A stretch of 64,000 nt of DNA from Roseococcus sp. (GCA_026414745.1 JAOAIK010000038.1:31250-95249); one strand, 5' to 3'. Numbered from the stretch's first letter, positions 1 through 9,008 are shown. The notes: generated from the letters alone by a model not told the origin. Numbers and translations are program-made.

Positions 1-1299
1 CATGTGCCGCTCAGCCTCGAGATGGAGACCGCGCTCGACCCGGCGCTGAAGCGCCGCCTGGCCTTCGCCCAGGAGAAGCTGCGCGAGGTGGCGGTCCTGG
101 CCCGCGGCCTGGACGAGGGGGAGGGGGCCATCGCCGCGGCGCTCGAGGAGAGCGACCGCGCCCTGGCCGAGGCCCGTGCCGACGCCCGCCTCTCCGACCC
201 GGCCGTGGCGGCGCGGCTCGCCGCGCTCACGCCCGGGATGGAGCGGCGCGCCAGCCCCTATCCGGCGCGCGCCGCCGCCCAGGCGGCGCGCCTGAAGCTG
301 CCGCCGCTGCCCACCACCGCGATCGGCTCCTGGCCGCAGACCGCCGAGGTGCGCGGCCTGCGCGCGCGCCTCGCCCGCGGCGAGATCGCCGAGGCCGCCT
401 ACGAGGCGGAGATGAAGCGCCTCACCGCCGAGGCGGTGCGCTGGCAGGAGGAGATCGGCGTCGATGTCCTCGTCCACGGGGAGTTCGAGCGCAACGACAT
501 GGTCAAGTATTTCGGCGAGCAGCTCGCGGGCTTCGCCTTCACGAAGCACGGCTGGGTGCAGAGCTATGGCAGCCGCTGCGTCGCGCCCCCGATCATCTGG
601 GCGGACGTGTCGCGGCCGCAGCCCATGACGGTCCGCTGGTCCGCCTATGCGCAGTCGCTGACCGACAAGCCCATGAAGGGCATGCTCACGGGCCCCGTGA
701 CCATGCTGCAATGGTCCTTCGTCCGCACCGACATCCCGCGCGAGACGATCTGCCGGCAGATCGCGCTCGCCCTCCGCGACGAGGTGGCGGACCTCGAGGC
801 GGCCGGCATCCCGATCATCCAGATCGACGAGCCCGCCTTCCGCGAGGGCCTGCCTCTGCGCCAGGCCGACCGCCCCGACTACCTGCGCTGGGCCGTCGCC
901 TGCTTCCGCCTCGCCGCCTCCGGCGTGCGCGACGACACGCAGATCCACACCCACATGTGCTACTCGGAGTTCAACGACATCATCGCGCACATCGCGGCGA
1001 TGGACGCCGACGTGATCTCGATCGAGACGGCGCGCAGCGACATGGAGCTGCTCGAGGCCTTCGCCGGCTTCGCCTATCCCAACGCGATCGGGCCGGGGGT
1101 GTGGGACATCCATTCGCCGCGCGTGCCCTCGGCCGAGGAGATGGCAGGGCTGCTGCGCCTTGCCAGCGGCCGCGTTCCCCCCTCCCGCCTCTGGGTCAAT
1201 CCCGATTGCGGCTGCAAGACCCGGGGCTGGGCCGAGGTGAAGCCCGCCATGGCCAACCTCGTCGCCGCGGCGCGCCGGCTGCGGGCCGAGCTCGTCTGA
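1..1299 (+). CDS. metE: MetE, cobalamin-independent methionine synthase (C-terminal part)
   Basis: Transfers the methyl group of 5-methyltetrahydropteroyl-polyglutamate to homocysteine, making methionine in the cytosol. The frame is open from the first base, so the N-terminal part (roughly the first 330 residues of a ~760-residue protein) lies outside the window. The visible 432 codons hold a linker and the whole catalytic barrel. The zinc ligands of the family are present: His-x-Cys in [10 protein letters not shown] (about 946-975), Glu in [10 protein letters not shown] (about 1018-1047) and Cys in [11 protein letters not shown] (about 1198-1230). An interior GTG at position 4 is unlikely to be the real start. 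The gene converges on the DUF1028 gene, with a perfect GC hairpin between them. Identification is secure; only completeness is unknown. Confidence 0.96.
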   Translation, partial: HVPLSLEMETALDPALKRRLAFAQEKLREVAVLARGLDEGEGAIAAALEESDRALAEARADARLSDPAVAARLAALTPGMERRASPYPARAAAQAARLKLPPLPTTAIGSWPQTAEVRGLRARLARGEIAEAAYEAEMKRLTAEAVRWQEEIGVDVLVHGEFERNDMVKYFGEQLAGFAFTKHGWVQSYGSRCVAPPIIWADVSRPQPMTVRWSAYAQSLTDKPMKGMLTGPVTMLQWSFVRTDIPRETICRQIALALRDEVADLEAAGIPIIQIDEPAFREGLPLRQADRPDYLRWAVACFRLAASGVRDDTQIHTHMCYSEFNDIIAHIAAMDADVISIETARSDMELLEAFAGFAYPNAIGPGVWDIHSPRVPSAEEMAGLLRLASGRVPPSRLWVNPDCGCKTRGWAEVKPAMANLVAAARRLRAELV

Positions 1300-1306
1300 A
1301 GCGGGC

Positions 1307-1332
1307 GGGGCGCGGCCGCCGCGCCGCGCCCC
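1307..1332. terminator. GC-rich hairpin between convergent metE and DUF1028 gene
   Basis: A perfect 10-bp inverted repeat (GGGGCGCGGC at 1307-1316, GCCGCGCCCC at 1323-1332) encloses a 6-base loop. It sits 7 bases after the metE stop and directly abuts the stop of the convergent gene at 1333. There is no T-tract on either strand, so it may be a bidirectional barrier or an RNA 3'-end stabiliser rather than a classic intrinsic terminator. Confidence 0.5.
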
Positions 1333-2052
1333 TCAGCGGGCGAAGCGCAGGGAGAGCCCCTGCCGGCGCCACGCCTCCTCCATCGCCTCCATGTCGAGAT
1401 TGCCCGAGGGATTGGCGCGGCGGGGGGCATCCTTGAGCCAGGGCTCGCGCTGGCTGCGCCAGAGCCGCAGCAGCCGGGCGAGCTCGGCGAGCGGCTCGCG
1501 ATGGTCGTCGACGCGCAGGTCGATGTCGGGAAAATCCTCCGTGGTGAGGATCTGCAGCGCGGCGGATTGGCGGCCGCGCCGGTCGCCTCCCGCGGCCTCT
1601 CCGGCCTCGAGCGCGGCGATCAGGCGTTCGGGCAGCGGCAGCTCGTCGCGCGCGAGGAAGGCGGCCATGGTGTCCGTCACCACCGCTTCGCTCGTCAGCA
1701 TGTTGCCCGCGACCGACCAGCCCTGCCCGCTGATCCCGCCCGCCCAGGGCACGCAGTTCGCCCCGGTCCAGACGGCGGAGCGGCCATGCACGTCCACCGC
1801 GTGCACCTGGCGCAGCCCCTTGCCCTCGTCGCCGACCAGCGCCCCCTCGATGGCGGCCGCCGGATGCAGCCCGCGCGCCATGCCGTCCAGCACGGCCGGG
1901 CCGAGATACCGGTTGGTGATGGACTGGGTGGAGACGGCCCCCACCCCGCGGCGCAGGAAGGGGCAGGAGGCGCCCACCGCCAGGTTGCAGGTGGTGATGG
2001 CGAGTCCGAGAGCCTGGCTCTGCGGGTCGTGGACGATGAGCGACCACGTCAT
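1333..2052 (-). CDS. DUF1028 family protein, putative Ntn-hydrolase fold
   Basis: 239 residues matching the DUF1028 family from the first residues on: a WSLIVHDP start, a conserved NLAVGA stretch near residue 23, then a CVPWAGGISGQGWSVAGNML core near residues 101-120. The family has no firmly established biochemistry; members are often described as Ntn-hydrolase-like and found near peptidase or amino-acid genes. A Shine-Dalgarno-like GAGGAG lies just upstream of the ATG. It has no operon partner, being convergent with metE and divergent from a Bug binding protein. The C-terminal part (residues 165-239) is charged and probably the putative peptidoglycan-binding-like tail seen in some members, but I cannot confirm this. 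Family call is good; function unknown. Confidence 0.8.
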   Translation of the reverse strand: MTWSLIVHDPQSQALGLAITTCNLAVGASCPFLRRGVGAVSTQSITNRYLGPAVLDGMARGLHPAAAIEGALVGDEGKGLRQVHAVDVHGRSAVWTGANCVPWAGGISGQGWSVAGNMLTSEAVVTDTMAAFLARDELPLPERLIAALEAGEAAGGDRRGRQSAALQILTTEDFPDIDLRVDDHREPLAELARLLRLWRSQREPWLKDAPRRANPSGNLDMEAMEEAWRRQGLSLRFAR

Positions 2053-2186
2053 GCGGCGTTCTCCTCAGAAACCGGAGTATAGGCGCCGGTCGGCACCAGG
2101 GAAAACACGGCTTCGCATGCGCCGGGGCGGGCGATGGACAAGCCCGGCGCGCCGTGCATCCCTTCGCCGCACCGGAGGAGACGCCC

Positions 2187-3173
2187 ATGCCCCAGCCCAC
2201 GCGCCGCGAGGCGCTCGCCCTGCCGCTGCTGGCCGGCCCGCTGCTGGCCGCCCCCGCTCTCGCCCAGCCCGCCTGGCCGGACCGTCCCATCCGCCTGGTG
2301 GTGCCCTTCGGGGCGGGGGGCGCGATCGACACGCTCTCGCGCACCGTGGCGGCGCGCTTCGCGGAGTTCGCCAACGGCCATGCGCTGGTGGTGGAGAACC
2401 GCCCCGGCGCGGGCGGCACCATCGCCGGCGCCTTCGTCGCGCAACAGCGCCCGGACGGGCTGACGCTGATGATGGCCGACATCGGCGCCAACGCCATCGG
2501 CCGCGAACTCAACCCGAACCTTCCCTATGACCCGATGACGGCCTTCACCCCCGTCATCCACCTGGTGCGGCTGCCGGCGGTGCTGATCGCCCACCCCGCC
2601 GTGCGCGAGCAGACCGTGCCCGCCATCATCGAGGCCGCGCGCGCGCGGCCCGATGGCTTCGTCTTCTCCTCGGCGGGCAACGGCAACGGCTCGCACCTGT
2701 TCATGGAACTGTTCCTGCGCCGCGCGGGCATCCGCATGACCCATGTGCCCTACCGCTCGGGCGCGGAGATGGTGACCGCCCTGGTGCGCGCCGATGTGCA
2801 GTTCGGCTTCCCCACCGTCTCCTCCGCGCTCGCCATGATCCGCGACGGCCGGGCGCGGGCGGTGGCGGTAGGCACGGCGGGCGGCACGCCGCTGCTGCCG
2901 GGCGTGCCGACCATCGACACCGTCCTGCCCGGCTTCGACGTGGCGGTCTGGCACGGCATCGTGGCGCCGGCGGGCATGGAGCCCGCGCTCGTGCAGCGCA
3001 TCAACGAGGTGTTCGCCCTCATCATCGCCCTGCCCGAGGTGCAGCAGCGCATCTTCGAGACCCAGGCGGGGCGGGTGGTGGGCGGCAGCCCGGCCGATTT
3101 CGCCGCGCATATCCGGCGCGAGTTCGACACCTGGGCGCCCATCATCCGCGAGGGCAACATCCGCGCCGACTGA
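2187..3173 (+). CDS. Bug/TctC-family tripartite tricarboxylate transporter binding protein
   Basis: Periplasmic solute-binding protein of the Bug family, which usually captures carboxylates or amides for TctAB-type permeases, or stands alone. The ATG at 2187 is chosen because GGAGGAG lies 6-7 bases upstream and it gives a clean export signal: Arg-Arg at residues 6-7, a hydrophobic leucine-rich stretch and an A-L-A cleavage site near residue 26. The mature protein opens with WPDRPIRLVVPFGAGGAID, the typical Bug first strand and P-loop-like turn, followed by VVENRPGAGGTIAG. 328 residues is the normal size. No tctA/tctB is adjacent, as for most Bug orphans; a Nudix gene follows after 54 bases. 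The ligand cannot be inferred. Confidence 0.9.
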   Translation: MPQPTRREALALPLLAGPLLAAPALAQPAWPDRPIRLVVPFGAGGAIDTLSRTVAARFAEFANGHALVVENRPGAGGTIAGAFVAQQRPDGLTLMMADIGANAIGRELNPNLPYDPMTAFTPVIHLVRLPAVLIAHPAVREQTVPAIIEAARARPDGFVFSSAGNGNGSHLFMELFLRRAGIRMTHVPYRSGAEMVTALVRADVQFGFPTVSSALAMIRDGRARAVAVGTAGGTPLLPGVPTIDTVLPGFDVAVWHGIVAPAGMEPALVQRINEVFALIIALPEVQQRIFETQAGRVVGGSPADFAAHIRREFDTWAPIIREGNIRAD

Positions 3174-3227
3174 GGCGCGGCCGGGCAGGGGTGGGCAAGG
3201 CGCGCGCGCCGCGCTTCACTGGCGCGC

Positions 3228-3968
3228 ATGAACGCCCCGCCCGCCCCGCCCCGCCCCGCCGCCACCCTTCTGCTGCTGCGCGACGGGCCGGCCGGGCTCG
3301 AGGTGCTGATGGTCGCCCGCGCGCGCGAGGTGGATTTCGCCTCCGGCGCGCTGGTCTTTCCCGGCGGCCGCGTGGACCCGGAGGACCACGCCCTGGCCGA
3401 CCCGGACGATCCCTTCGGCCCCTTCCGCATCGCCGCCCTGCGCGAGGCCTGGGAGGAATGCGGCCTGCTGCTGGCCCGCCCCGGCCGGACGGCAGGGGAG
3501 GGGGCCTTCGCCCGGCACCTCGCCGAACGCGGCCTCGCCCCCGATGCGGGGGCGCTGCGGCGCTTCGCCCACTGGATCACGCCGGCGCACAGCCCCAAGC
3601 GGTTCGACACGCATTTCTTCCTCGCCCGCGCCCCCGAGGGGCAGGAACCCGTTCATGACGGCCGCGAGGCCACCGAGGCGATCTTCCTGCCTCCCGCCCA
3701 GGCCCTGGCGGAGGCGGAGGCGGGGCTGAGGACGCTGGTCTTCGCCACCCGGCTGAACCTGATGCGCCTCGCCCGCCACCGCAGCGTGGAGGAGGCGCTG
3801 AGGGAGGCGGATAGGAATCCTATCATCACCGTTTGTCCCGAACCGATCCCTGACGCCGAGGGCCATGTGATGCTGCGCATCCCCGAGGCCGCGGGCTATG
3901 GCGGCAGCCTCTTTCCCGCCAAGGACCGGCCGGCCATGGGCGGGCGCTGGCCCGGCCAGAAGGGATAG
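3228..3968 (+). CDS. Nudix hydrolase, NUDT7/NUDT19-like long type
   Basis: Hydrolyses a nucleoside diphosphate linked to another moiety, acting in the cytosol. The 246-residue protein has an N-terminal strand-rich region (ATLLLLRDG, EVLMVARA), then FPGGRVDPED followed, after an insert of about 19 residues instead of the usual 7, by REAWEECGLL, giving the metal-binding REXXEE core. This expanded Nudix box is typical of the NUDT7/NUDT19-like group, in which CoA or acyl-CoA diphosphates are known substrates; applying that substrate here is inference. The 3' end nearly touches the stop of convergent mazG, with 13 bases between. The family assignment is firm. Confidence 0.85.
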   Translation: MNAPPAPPRPAATLLLLRDGPAGLEVLMVARAREVDFASGALVFPGGRVDPEDHALADPDDPFGPFRIAALREAWEECGLLLARPGRTAGEGAFARHLAERGLAPDAGALRRFAHWITPAHSPKRFDTHFFLARAPEGQEPVHDGREATEAIFLPPAQALAEAEAGLRTLVFATRLNLMRLARHRSVEEALREADRNPIITVCPEPIPDAEGHVMLRIPEAAGYGGSLFPAKDRPAMGGRWPGQKG

Positions 3969-3981
3969 GCGGGCAGCGGGG

Positions 3982-4788
3982 CTACAGGCCGCGCGCCTTC
4001 GCCGCCTGCCAGGCCTGCTCCATCTCGGCCAGCGTCGCGTCCTGCGGTGCCTTTCCCTGGGCGGCGAGATCGGCCTCCACCGCGCGGAAGCGCCGCTCGA
4101 ACTTCGCATTGGCCGCGGCCAGCGCCGCCTCCGGGTCGAGATCGAGCTTGCGCGCGAGGTTGGCCAGCACGAAGAGAAGGTCGCCCAGCTCGTCGCGCAG
4201 CCGGGCGGGGTCGGCGGCGGGGAGTTCGCGGCGCAGCTCCTCCGCCTCCTCGGCGAGCTTGTCGAGCACGGCCGCCGCATCCGGCCAGTCGAAGCCGACC
4301 CGCGCGGCGCGCCGGGTGAGCTTCACGGCGCGGGTGAGGGCGGGCAGATGCGCCGCCACCCCGGCGAGCGCCCCGGTCTCGGCGCGAGCGGCGCGCTCGG
4401 CGGCCTTCATCGCCTCCCAGGCCTCGGTCTGCGCCTCGGCGGAGGCGATCTCGGCCGCGCCGAAGACATGGGGGTGGCGGCGGATCATCTTGGCGGTGAT
4501 GGACTGGGCGACCTCGGCGAAGCCGAACCAGCCGCGCTCCTCGGCCATGCGGGCGTGATAGGCCACCTGCAGCAGCAGGTCGCCGAGTTCCTCGCGCAGC
4601 TCCGCGGGGTCGGGGCCGCGGCGGATGGCGTCCGCCACCTCATGCGCTTCCTCGACCGTGTAGGGCGCGATGGAGGCGAAATCCTGCGCCACATCCCAGG
4701 GGCAGCCGGAGGCGGGATCGCGCAGCCGGGCCATGACGGCGAGCAGGGCGAGGGTGGCGGCGGCGGCGTCGGGGGGCGCGTCGGTCAT
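3982..4788 (-). CDS. mazG: MazG nucleoside triphosphate pyrophosphohydrolase
   Basis: Hydrolyses (d)NTPs to monophosphates and pyrophosphate, a nucleotide-pool cleaning role. From the ATG at 4788 the protein has 268 residues, close to the E. coli size. The first MazG domain carries CPWDVAQD and the metal-binding EEAHEVADAI helix; a second copy in the C-terminal half carries EEAEELRREL and DELGDLLFVLANLA. An upstream in-frame ATG at 4824 would add 12 proline-rich residues and is less likely. The upstream region 4789-4889 contains the most AT-rich spot of this part of the window. Both domains are complete. Confidence 0.94.
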   Translation of the reverse strand: MTDAPPDAAAATLALLAVMARLRDPASGCPWDVAQDFASIAPYTVEEAHEVADAIRRGPDPAELREELGDLLLQVAYHARMAEERGWFGFAEVAQSITAKMIRRHPHVFGAAEIASAEAQTEAWEAMKAAERAARAETGALAGVAAHLPALTRAVKLTRRAARVGFDWPDAAAVLDKLAEEAEELRRELPAADPARLRDELGDLLFVLANLARKLDLDPEAALAAANAKFERRFRAVEADLAAQGKAPQDATLAEMEQAWQAAKARGL

Positions 4789-4830
4789 GGCGGCGGTGTG
4801 GCGCGGGGGCGGCGGGCTGTCCACAAGGGT

Positions 4831-4860
4831 TGAAGTCGCATAATCAATATTATGGAAAAA
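4831..4860 (-). promoter_or_regulatory. AT-rich island with short inverted repeat upstream of mazG
   Basis: Between the mazG start (4788) and the end of the MBL gene (4890) is a conspicuous AT-rich block. It contains CATAAT (4839-4844) and ATTATG (4849-4854), a perfect 6-bp inverted repeat with a 4-base spacer. In DNA this GC-rich, such a block is a good candidate for a promoter core or operator. I could not place a convincing -35/-10 pair, so it is labelled only as probable regulatory DNA. Confidence 0.4.
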
Positions 4861-4889
4861 TCTGCGGTTGGGGATGAGCGGTGGACAAC

Positions 4890-5684
4890 TCAGCCGGGCG
4901 CCTCCAGCACCATCCCGTCGAAGCCGGGCTCCACCCCCTCGGGCAGCTCCGCCCGCAGCCGCGCCTCATCGAGCTGGTTGCCCATATGCGTCAGCACCAT
5001 GCGCCGCGGCCGGAAGCGGTCGTGCCAGGCCAGCACGGTGGCGAGATCGGCGTGCACCGGGTGCGGCGCGGGCTGGAAGCAGCCCACCACCCAGCAGTCC
5101 AGCCCCGCGAGGAAGCCCTCGCTCTCGGGCGGAAAGGCCGCGACATCGGTGCTGTAGGCGAAGCCGCCGATGCGCAGGCCCAGGGTGCGCATCACCCGGT
5201 GATCCTGCGCGAAGACCCGGCCTTCCAGCCCCGGCAGGCGCAGCGCCTCGCCCGGCGCCAGCTCATGCACCTCGAAGGCCGGCCGGTAGAAGCCGCGCGC
5301 CGGCGGCAGGAAGCAGTAGTCGAAGCGCCGGCGCAGCTCGGCCAGCGTCGGGGCGTCGGCGAAGAGCGGCAGCGCCCGCCCCGTCGCGCGGTTCACCGCG
5401 CGCATGTCGTCCAGCCCAGCGATGTGGTCGGCATGGGCGTGGGTGATGAGCAGGCCGTGGATCTCGGCCGTGCCGGCGGCGAGAAGCTGCTCGCGCACAT
5501 CGGGGCCCGCATCCACCAGCAACCGCGTGCCGGCGGGGCTTTCGATCAGTGCCGAGGTTCGCAACCTTCGGTTGCGAGGGTTCGCGGGGTCGCAGGCGCC
5601 CCAGCCATCATTCAGCCCCGGCACGCCCTGCGAGGGGCCGGTGCCGAGCAGCCGCACGCGCAGCCGGGCGCCCCCGCCGCTCAC
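4890..5684 (-). CDS. MBL-fold metallo-hydrolase, PhnP-like
   Basis: 264-residue metallo-beta-lactamase-fold phosphodiesterase-like enzyme. The start is the GTG at 5684, which overlaps the tatD stop as GTGA and is followed at once by the family's first strand (LRVRLLGTGPSQGVP). The metal-binding motif is THAHADHIAG around residues 80-90, and a Cys in WGACDPANPRNRR early in the chain matches the zinc-site Cys region of PhnP-like proteins. A later histidine (TDVAAFPPE region and the THMGNQLD motif near the C-terminus) completes the site. PhnP is a cyclic ribose phosphodiesterase in phosphonate degradation, but a tatD-linked copy without phn genes is common in alphaproteobacteria and its substrate is unknown. 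It is the last gene of the rlpA-tmk-metG operon. Confidence 0.86.
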   Translation of the reverse strand: MSGGGARLRVRLLGTGPSQGVPGLNDGWGACDPANPRNRRLRTSALIESPAGTRLLVDAGPDVREQLLAAGTAEIHGLLITHAHADHIAGLDDMRAVNRATGRALPLFADAPTLAELRRRFDYCFLPPARGFYRPAFEVHELAPGEALRLPGLEGRVFAQDHRVMRTLGLRIGGFAYSTDVAAFPPESEGFLAGLDCWVVGCFQPAPHPVHADLATVLAWHDRFRPRRMVLTHMGNQLDEARLRAELPEGVEPGFDGMVLEAPG

Positions 5685-6451
5685 GCCGCTTTCGTGAAGA
5701 GGCGATGGAAGTTGGCGGTGGTGAGGGCGGCGAGCGCCTCGAGGCTCATCCCCCGCGCCTCGGCCAGCACGCGGGCCGTGTGCACCGTGTAGGCGGGCTC
5801 GCAGCGCTTGCCGCGCAGCGGCACGGGGGCGAGGTAGGGCGCATCCGTCTCCACCAGCAGCCGGTCCTCGGGCAGCCGGGCGGCCAGCGCGCGCAGCGCC
5901 TCGGATTTCGGGAAGGTCAGGATGCCGGAGAAGGAGATGTACCCCCCCATCTCCACCGCCTTTTCCGCAAGTTCCGGCGAGGAGCTGAAGCAGTGCAGCA
6001 GGAAGGGGAAATCCCCCCCTGCCCGCTCCTCCTCCAGGATGCGCGCCACATCCGCATCCGCGTCGCGGGCGTGGATGCACATGGGCAGGCCGGTGGCGCG
6101 GGCGGCGCGCAGGTGGCGGCGGAACCCCTCCTGCTGCACCGCGCGCGGCGCCTTGTCGTAGAAGTAGTCGAGCCCGCTCTCGCCGATGCCGATCACCCGC
6201 GGATGGTCGGCCAGCGCCACCAGCTCCTCCACCGTCGGCATGGGGCCCTCGGCGGCGCGGTGAGGATGCACGCCCACCGTGGCCCAGACCTCGGGGAAGC
6301 GCTCGGCCAGCGCTTTCACGGCTGCTGCCTGCGGCACACTGGTGCCGATGGTCACCATGCGCCCCACTCCGGCAGCGACGGCGCGCGCGACGACGGCCTC
6401 GATCTCCGCCTCGCTGAAATAGTCGAGGTGGCAGTGGGAATCTATGATCAT
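5681..6451 (-). CDS. tatD: TatD-family metal-dependent deoxyribonuclease
   Basis: Metal-dependent DNase/exonuclease of the TIM-barrel amidohydrolase superfamily. The ATG at 6451 starts the protein directly at MIIDSHCHLDYF, with the HxH metal motif at residues 6-8; a longer in-frame start would add 20 arginine-rich residues that overlap metG. Other conserved positions: the Glu in GESGLDYFYDK, CIHARDAD, LLHCFSSS and the Asp in LVETDAPYLAPVP near residue 200. It lies 7 bases after metG, the standard arrangement in many proteobacteria, and its stop overlaps the start of the next MBL gene. 256 residues, full length. Confidence 0.94.
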   Translation of the reverse strand: MIIDSHCHLDYFSEAEIEAVVARAVAAGVGRMVTIGTSVPQAAAVKALAERFPEVWATVGVHPHRAAEGPMPTVEELVALADHPRVIGIGESGLDYFYDKAPRAVQQEGFRRHLRAARATGLPMCIHARDADADVARILEEERAGGDFPFLLHCFSSSPELAEKAVEMGGYISFSGILTFPKSEALRALAARLPEDRLLVETDAPYLAPVPLRGKRCEPAYTVHTARVLAEARGMSLEALAALTTANFHRLFTKAA

Positions 6452-6458
6452 CAGAGCC

Positions 6459-7997
6459 TTACGCCGGGTTCTGCATCTTCTGGAAGAGCGGCGCGGGCGC
6501 GGGCAGAGCAAGTCCGCCGGGCAGGGGCGTCGCCAGGGCGCCGAGGTGGCGCGCCCCCTCGGGGACGCCGAGCTGGTCCAGCATCCGCGCCATGGTCCCG
6601 GGCATGACGGGCTGCAGCAGCGTGGCGAAGACGCGCAGCGCCTCGTGCAGCTCGCGCAGCACCAGGGCCATGCGCGCGGGGTCGGTCTTCTTCAGCGCCC
6701 AGGGCGCCTCGCGGGTGATATGGGCGTTGGCCTCGCGCACCGCCTCGAAGACGGCCTCCAGCGCCGCGTGGAACTCCAGCCGGTCGAGGTGCTCGCCCAC
6801 CCGCTGCGCCAGGGGGGCGATGAAGCCGGCATGGAAGGCGGCCCCCGTCTCGGTGGCGCCGGGCGGCGGCAGCACGCCCTCGCAGTTGCGCTGGATGAGC
6901 GAAAGGGTGCGGTTGGCGAGGTTGCCCAGCGCGTCCGCCAGCTCCCCGTTCAGCCGGTTGATCAGGGCGTTGCGGGAGAAATCTCCGTCCTGGCCGAAGG
7001 GCACCTCGCGCAGCAGGAAATAGCGCACGGGATCGAGCCCGAACTCGGCCACCAGCGCCACGGGATCGATGACATTGCCGAGGGACTTGCTGATCTTCTG
7101 CCCCTCATTGGTCCACCAGCCATGGGCGAAGACGCGCGAGGGCGGGTTGAGCCCCGCCGCCATCAGGAAGGCCGGCCAGTAGATGGCGTGGAAGCGCAGG
7201 ATGTCCTTGCCCACCAGGTGCAGCCGCTCGGCCGACTGCCAGAAGCGCCAGAGTTCCGCCCTTTCATCGGGATAGCCCAGCGCCGTGATGTAGTTCGTCA
7301 GCGCATCCAGCCAGACATACATCACATGGCCCGGATCGCCCGGCACCGGCACGCCCCAGCGGAAGGAGGTGCGGGAGATGGAGAGGTCATGCAGGCCCGC
7401 CTTCACGAAAGCAATGACTTCGTTGCGCCGGCTCGCGGGCTGGATGAAGTCCGGGTTCTTCTCGTAGAATGCCAGCAGCCTGTCGGCCCAGGCGGAGAGC
7501 CGGAAGAAATAGGAGGGCTCCTTCACCCAGGCCACCGGCGCGCCCGAGGGGGCATACTTCACGCCGTCGCGCTCGGTGAGTTCGTCGGGGCCGTAGAAGG
7601 CCTCGTCGCGCACCGCATACCAGCCCTCATAGGCGCCGAGGTAGATCTCGCCGCGCGCCTCCAGCGCCTTCCACAGCGCCTGGCAGGCGGCGCGGTGGCG
7701 CGGCTCGGTGGTGCGGATGAAGCCGTCGTTGGACAGGCCCATGGTGGCGGTGAGGTCGCGGAAGGCCTGGCTCACCCGGTCGGTGAAGGCCTGGGGCTCC
7801 TCGCCGGCCTCCTGGGCGGCGCGCTCCACCTTCTGGCCGTGCTCGTCCGTGCCGGTGAGGAAATACACCTCCCGCCCCGCGAGCCGGTTCCAGCGCGCCA
7901 GCACATCGGCGGCGAGGCTCGTGTAGGCATGCCCGATATGGGGCCGATCGTTCACGTAATAGATCGGCGTGGTGATGTAGAGAGGCGGCCGGCTCAT
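6459..7997 (-). CDS. metG: Methionyl-tRNA synthetase
   Basis: Charges tRNA-Met with methionine. The 512-residue protein opens with LYITTPIYYVND and has the class I HIGH signature in PHIGHAYTS (residues 18-22) and the KMSKS equivalent KISKSLGNVID near residue 303. The connective domain is of the short type, and the C-terminal anticodon-binding helical region ends near residue 512 with no appended EMAP/Trbp111 domain, as is usual in alphaproteobacteria. It sits between holB (21 bases upstream) and tatD. Confidence 0.97.
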   Translation of the reverse strand: MSRPPLYITTPIYYVNDRPHIGHAYTSLAADVLARWNRLAGREVYFLTGTDEHGQKVERAAQEAGEEPQAFTDRVSQAFRDLTATMGLSNDGFIRTTEPRHRAACQALWKALEARGEIYLGAYEGWYAVRDEAFYGPDELTERDGVKYAPSGAPVAWVKEPSYFFRLSAWADRLLAFYEKNPDFIQPASRRNEVIAFVKAGLHDLSISRTSFRWGVPVPGDPGHVMYVWLDALTNYITALGYPDERAELWRFWQSAERLHLVGKDILRFHAIYWPAFLMAAGLNPPSRVFAHGWWTNEGQKISKSLGNVIDPVALVAEFGLDPVRYFLLREVPFGQDGDFSRNALINRLNGELADALGNLANRTLSLIQRNCEGVLPPPGATETGAAFHAGFIAPLAQRVGEHLDRLEFHAALEAVFEAVREANAHITREAPWALKKTDPARMALVLRELHEALRVFATLLQPVMPGTMARMLDQLGVPEGARHLGALATPLPGGLALPAPAPLFQKMQNPA

Positions 7998-8018
7998 GCG
8001 GGTCTTTCTGGGCCGGGC

Positions 8019-9008
8019 TCAGCCGCCCCGCAAGGTGGCCATGGCCGCGATCACCGCCTGGCGGCGGTCCAGCGAGAGGCGCTCGGCCTCCATGGCCATG
8101 CGGCGCAGCGCGACGCTCGCCTCCGCCCAGGCGGCGAGGGGCCGGCGGGCCACCCAGCCCGGCCCCCCCTGCCCCGCTGCCGCCGCGCGCACCCCGGATT
8201 CGACGGCGCGGGCGAGCAGATCGAAGAAGGTGGCGAAGGCCGCCCCCGCCTCGCGCCCCGCGAGGCGGTCGGCCAGGGCATGGGCGGCCTCGGGCCCCGC
8301 CCCGCCGGCCAGCGCCTCCTCGGCGAGGCGCGCGAGTTCGAGCCCCTCGGCAGCCATGAGGGCGAGGGCGCGCCCGGGCGAGCCGCCGGCGAGCGGCGCG
8401 AGCGCCCCCGCGCCCGGCTGCCAGGAGTCCAGCAGCGAGGCAAGGAGTCCTTCCGGCAGGGGAAAGAAATCAAGCCTACGACACCGCGAGCGGATGGTGG
8501 GCAGCAGGCGCCCGGGCGCGTGGGACAAAAGAATGATGATCGTCCTAGGCGGTGGTTCCTCCAGCGTCTTCAGCAGGGTGTTCGCCGCGGGCGCCTCCAT
8601 CGCCTCCGCCTCGTCCACGATCAGGCAGCGATAGCCCCCCTCGGCCGGGGTCAGCGCCAGGAACTGCCGCGCCGCCCGCACCGCCTCCACCTTGATGGTG
8701 CGCCGCCTCCCCGCCTCCTCGTCCGGCGCGAGCGCCAGCAGATCCGGGTGCGCCCCGGCCGCCACCCGGCGGAGCACGGGCGAAGCGGGCGGCAGCCACA
8801 GCGGCCCCTGCCCCGCCGGGGCGCGCGGCTGGCCGGAGAGAAGCCAGGCCGCGAAGCGGAACGCCGCGCTCGCCTTGCCGATGCCGCGCGGGCCGCAGAA
8901 CAGCCAGGTATGGTGCAGCCGGCCCGAGAGGGCGGCCGCCTCCAGCGTGCGCAGCGCCTCCTCCTGGCCCAGCAGCGGCGGGGCCGTGCGCGGTTCGGCC
9001 GGGCTCAC
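8019..9008 (-). CDS. holB: DNA polymerase III delta-prime subunit
   Basis: Clamp-loader subunit, 329 residues. The GTG at 9008 overlaps the tmk stop as GTGA. N-terminal AAA+ fold: PPLLGQEEALRTL, then CGPRGIGKAS near residue 38, where the last position of the Walker A motif is Ala instead of Thr/Ser. This fits delta-prime being a non-hydrolysing subunit. The conserved C-terminal part of the ATPase core shows LIVDEAEAMEAPAANTLLK, LEEPP and a sensor-like SRCRRLDF. Position between tmk and metG is the conserved bacterial order. Confidence 0.93.
   Translation of the reverse strand: MSPAEPRTAPPLLGQEEALRTLEAAALSGRLHHTWLFCGPRGIGKASAAFRFAAWLLSGQPRAPAGQGPLWLPPASPVLRRVAAGAHPDLLALAPDEEAGRRRTIKVEAVRAARQFLALTPAEGGYRCLIVDEAEAMEAPAANTLLKTLEEPPPRTIIILLSHAPGRLLPTIRSRCRRLDFFPLPEGLLASLLDSWQPGAGALAPLAGGSPGRALALMAAEGLELARLAEEALAGGAGPEAAHALADRLAGREAGAAFATFFDLLARAVESGVRAAAAGQGGPGWVARRPLAAWAEASVALRRMAMEAERLSLDRRQAVIAAMATLRGG

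Noticed and set aside
4890..6080. A longer MBL-fold protein starting far inside tatD
   Set aside because: The extra 132 residues are an out-of-frame reading of tatD; the first homologous residue lies right after the GTG at 5684, which overlaps the tatD stop.
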